From NCBI RefSeq assembly GCF_000716445.1, contig NZ_JNWK01000016.1, forward strand, positions 1 through 64,000: a stretch of 64,000 nt of DNA, read 5' to 3'. A program made the position numbers and the translations under genes. Below the pieces are notes generated by a model, which was given only the letters and a program-made list of their open reading frames with translations, searched no databases and was not told the DNA's origin. Shown here one piece after another: positions 62,361 through 64,000 of the stretch. Numbering within the stretch: the stretch's first letter is position 1; every line of letters starts with the position of its first letter. The stretch comes from Streptomyces wedmorensis. Its GTDB lineage: Bacteria > Actinomycetota > Actinomycetes > Streptomycetales > Streptomycetaceae.

Positions 62361-63518
62361 ATGGCCGAGGCCTACATCGTCGAAGCGGTACGCACCCCCG
62401 TCGGCAGGCGGAACGGCGGACTGTCCGCCGTCCACCCGGCCGACCTCGGCGCCCATGTGCTGAAGGCGCTCATGGAGCGCTCGGGCGCCGACCCGGCCGC
62501 CGTCGAGGACGTCGTCTTCGGCTGCCTCGACACCGTCGGCCCGCAGGCCGGCGACATAGCCCGCACCGCCTGGCTGGCCGCCGGACTGCCCGAGGAGGTG
62601 CCCGGGACGACCGTGGACCGGCAGTGCGGCTCCTCCCAGCAGGCCCTGCACTTCGCCGCGCAGGGCGTCCTGTCCGGCACCCAGGACCTCGTCGTGGCCG
62701 GCGGCGTGCAGAACATGTCGATGATCCCCATCGCCTTCGCCAGCCGCCAGGCCGCCGACCCGCTCGGCCTCACCGAGGGCCCGTACGTCGGCTCCGTCGG
62801 CTGGCGCGCCCGCTACGGCGACCAGCCCGTCAACCAGTTCCACGGCGCCGAACTCATCGCCGCCAAGTGGGGCATCTCTCGCCGCGACATGGAGGAGTTC
62901 GCCCTGCGCTCGCACCGGCGGGCCGCCCGCGCCATCGACGAGGGCCGCTTCGACCGGGAGATCGTCGCCTACGGGGACGTCACCACCGACGAGGGCCCCC
63001 GCCGCGACACCACCCTGGAGAAGATGGCCGGCCTGAAGCCCGTGGTGGAGGGCGGCCGCATCACCGCCGCCGTGTCCTCGCAGGTCTCCGACGGCGCCTC
63101 GGCGATGCTCATCGCCTCGGAACGCGCCGTACGGGAACACGGACTGACCCCGCGCGCCCGCGTCCACCACCTGTCCGTGCGCGGCGAGGACCCCATCCGC
63201 ATGCTGTCCGCCCCCATCCCGGCGACGGCGTACGCCCTCAAGAAGGCCGGGATGACCCTCGACGACATCGACCTCGTCGAGATCAACGAGGCCTTCGCCC
63301 CCGTCGTCCTCGCCTGGCTGAAGGAGACCGGCGCCGACCCCGACAAGGTCAACGTCAACGGCGGCGCCATCGCCCTCGGCCACCCCCTCGGCGCGACCGG
63401 CACCAAGCTGACCACCACCCTGCTCCACGAACTGGAGCGCACCGGCGGCCGCTACGGCCTCCAGACCATGTGCGAGGGCGGCGGTCAGGCGAACGTCACC
63501 GTCATCGAGCGTCTCTGA
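62361..63518 (+). CDS. Thiolase (acetyl-CoA acyltransferase)
   Basis: A 385-residue thiolase. The nucleophile Cys is in VDRQCGSSQQALHFAA, the acidic loop EINEAFAPV and the C-terminal GGAIALGHPLGATGTK give the His, and QTMCEGGGQANVTVIERL the second Cys. It cleaves 3-oxoacyl-CoA to acetyl-CoA plus shorter acyl-CoA. ATG 62361 has AAGGAG upstream. Two bases after the TetR stop. Confidence 0.93.
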   Translation: MAEAYIVEAVRTPVGRRNGGLSAVHPADLGAHVLKALMERSGADPAAVEDVVFGCLDTVGPQAGDIARTAWLAAGLPEEVPGTTVDRQCGSSQQALHFAAQGVLSGTQDLVVAGGVQNMSMIPIAFASRQAADPLGLTEGPYVGSVGWRARYGDQPVNQFHGAELIAAKWGISRRDMEEFALRSHRRAARAIDEGRFDREIVAYGDVTTDEGPRRDTTLEKMAGLKPVVEGGRITAAVSSQVSDGASAMLIASERAVREHGLTPRARVHHLSVRGEDPIRMLSAPIPATAYALKKAGMTLDDIDLVEINEAFAPVVLAWLKETGADPDKVNVNGGAIALGHPLGATGTKLTTTLLHELERTGGRYGLQTMCEGGGQANVTVIERL

Positions 63519-64000
63519 CGCCCCCGGGTCCGGCGGCGAAGACCTCGCGCCACACGCCGTGATCGGTACGGGGACCTCCCGGGGTCTCCGCACCGTAGAC
63601 CGCGATCTCGGCGTCGATGTCGAGCGGGCGGGTCGGCGAGGTCATCGCGGCCGGCTCCCCGGCGACGGCGGCGTCCGGCACCAGCCAGCACACCTCGAAC
63701 TCGATGCCGTCCGGGTCCCGGGCGTAGAGGGCCTTCGTGGAGGCGTGGTCGCTCGCCCCGGTCAACGCCCCGGCCCCGGCCAGCCGGGTCCGCACGCGGC
63801 CCAGCTCCGACAGGGTGTCCACCTCCCAGGCCAGGTGGTACAGGCCGACCCGCCCGGTGCGCGGTCCGGAACCCGGCTCGGGCGACCGGAACAGTCCGAG
63901 GTCGTGGTCGTTGGCGGAGCCGGCCGCCTGGAGGAAGGCCGCCCCGGGGAACGCCTGCGGCAGCGGCCGGAATCCGAGGACGTCCCGGTAGAAGGCGAGG
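63502..64000 (-). CDS. VOC-family (glyoxalase/dioxygenase) protein, 5' end outside the window
   Basis: The minus-strand frame reads from the window edge LAFYRDVLGFRPLPQAFPGA, GSANDHDLGLFR, GLYHLAWEVDTL, then ARDPDGIEFEVCWLVPDA, and stops at 63502. Vicinal-oxygen-chelate fold, with the YHLAWEV and DPDG..FEV metal-site strands. Its end overlaps the thiolase end by 17 bases, convergent. Could be an extradiol dioxygenase or glyoxalase linked to ring degradation. Confidence 0.82.
   Translation of the reverse strand, partial: LAFYRDVLGFRPLPQAFPGAAFLQAAGSANDHDLGLFRSPEPGSGPRTGRVGLYHLAWEVDTLSELGRVRTRLAGAGALTGASDHASTKALYARDPDGIEFEVCWLVPDAAVAGEPAAMTSPTRPLDIDAEIAVYGAETPGGPRTDHGVWREVFAAGPGGVRDAR

Overview
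The window is chromosomal DNA of a Streptomyces-like actinomycete. GC content is very high, with strong GC bias at third codon positions. GTG starts are common, neighbouring genes are often joined by 4-bp GTGA or ATGA overlaps, and the leucine codon TTA is nearly absent. The gene families (bldA-type TTA codon, DUF5937-type regulator, FAD-SLDH/GMC pair, Cys-free bL32 with a CobW GTPase) fit the same group. No rRNA, tRNA or CRISPR array was seen.

Layout. 1-4421: end of a sugar-binding protein gene, then a three-gene arabinose-type sugar ABC importer. 4507-12829: small metabolic and stress genes, namely two SRPBCC proteins with an ArsR regulator and twin operators, an ankyrin protein, FUSC and GtrA membrane proteins, a frameshifted thioesterase, a monooxygenase, GNAT, pirin and an AhpD-like protein. 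12880-22547: a secreted phosphoesterase, an Lrp/EamA/aminotransferase amino-acid module, a translationally coupled trio (FAD-SLDH-like small subunit, GMC oxidoreductase, acetoacetate-decarboxylase-like), an ArsR-like regulator and an FG-GAP protein. 22799-30298: pyruvate carboxylase, a serine hydrolase, a phytase-like secreted protein and a PuuE-like deacetylase. 30451-36287: a PobA-like flavin hydroxylase carrying a TTA codon, a fused methyltransferase with a minisatellite linker, a gene broken by a 32-bp duplication, a second methyltransferase and a nucleoside hydrolase whose stop codon lies at the edge of a MITE-like element. 36557-41866: a secreted protein, a 44-bp tandem repeat, a TetR/flavin monooxygenase pair and a class V aminotransferase.

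41996-55540 is the most interesting part. Two Fur/Zur-box-like palindromes are present. One precedes a zinc-free ribosomal protein bL32 paralogue plus a CobW-type metallochaperone GTPase. The other lies between a GNAT gene and a ten-gene, almost fully overlapping operon: ATP-grasp ligase, DUF364-like Rossmann protein, cysteine-synthase-like PLP enzyme, dipeptide-epimerase-like enolase, MFS exporter, methyltransferase and a complete Opp/Nik-type ABC importer. I read this as a zinc-repressed pathway that makes, exports and re-imports a small amino-acid-derived metallophore. I do not recognise it as a described system.

55619-64000: a divergent acyl-CoA catabolic cluster with four acyl-CoA dehydrogenases (two of full type, two degenerate), enoyl-CoA hydratase, SDR, TetR regulator and thiolase, centred on a 20-bp palindrome, followed by the end of a VOC-family gene that runs off the window.
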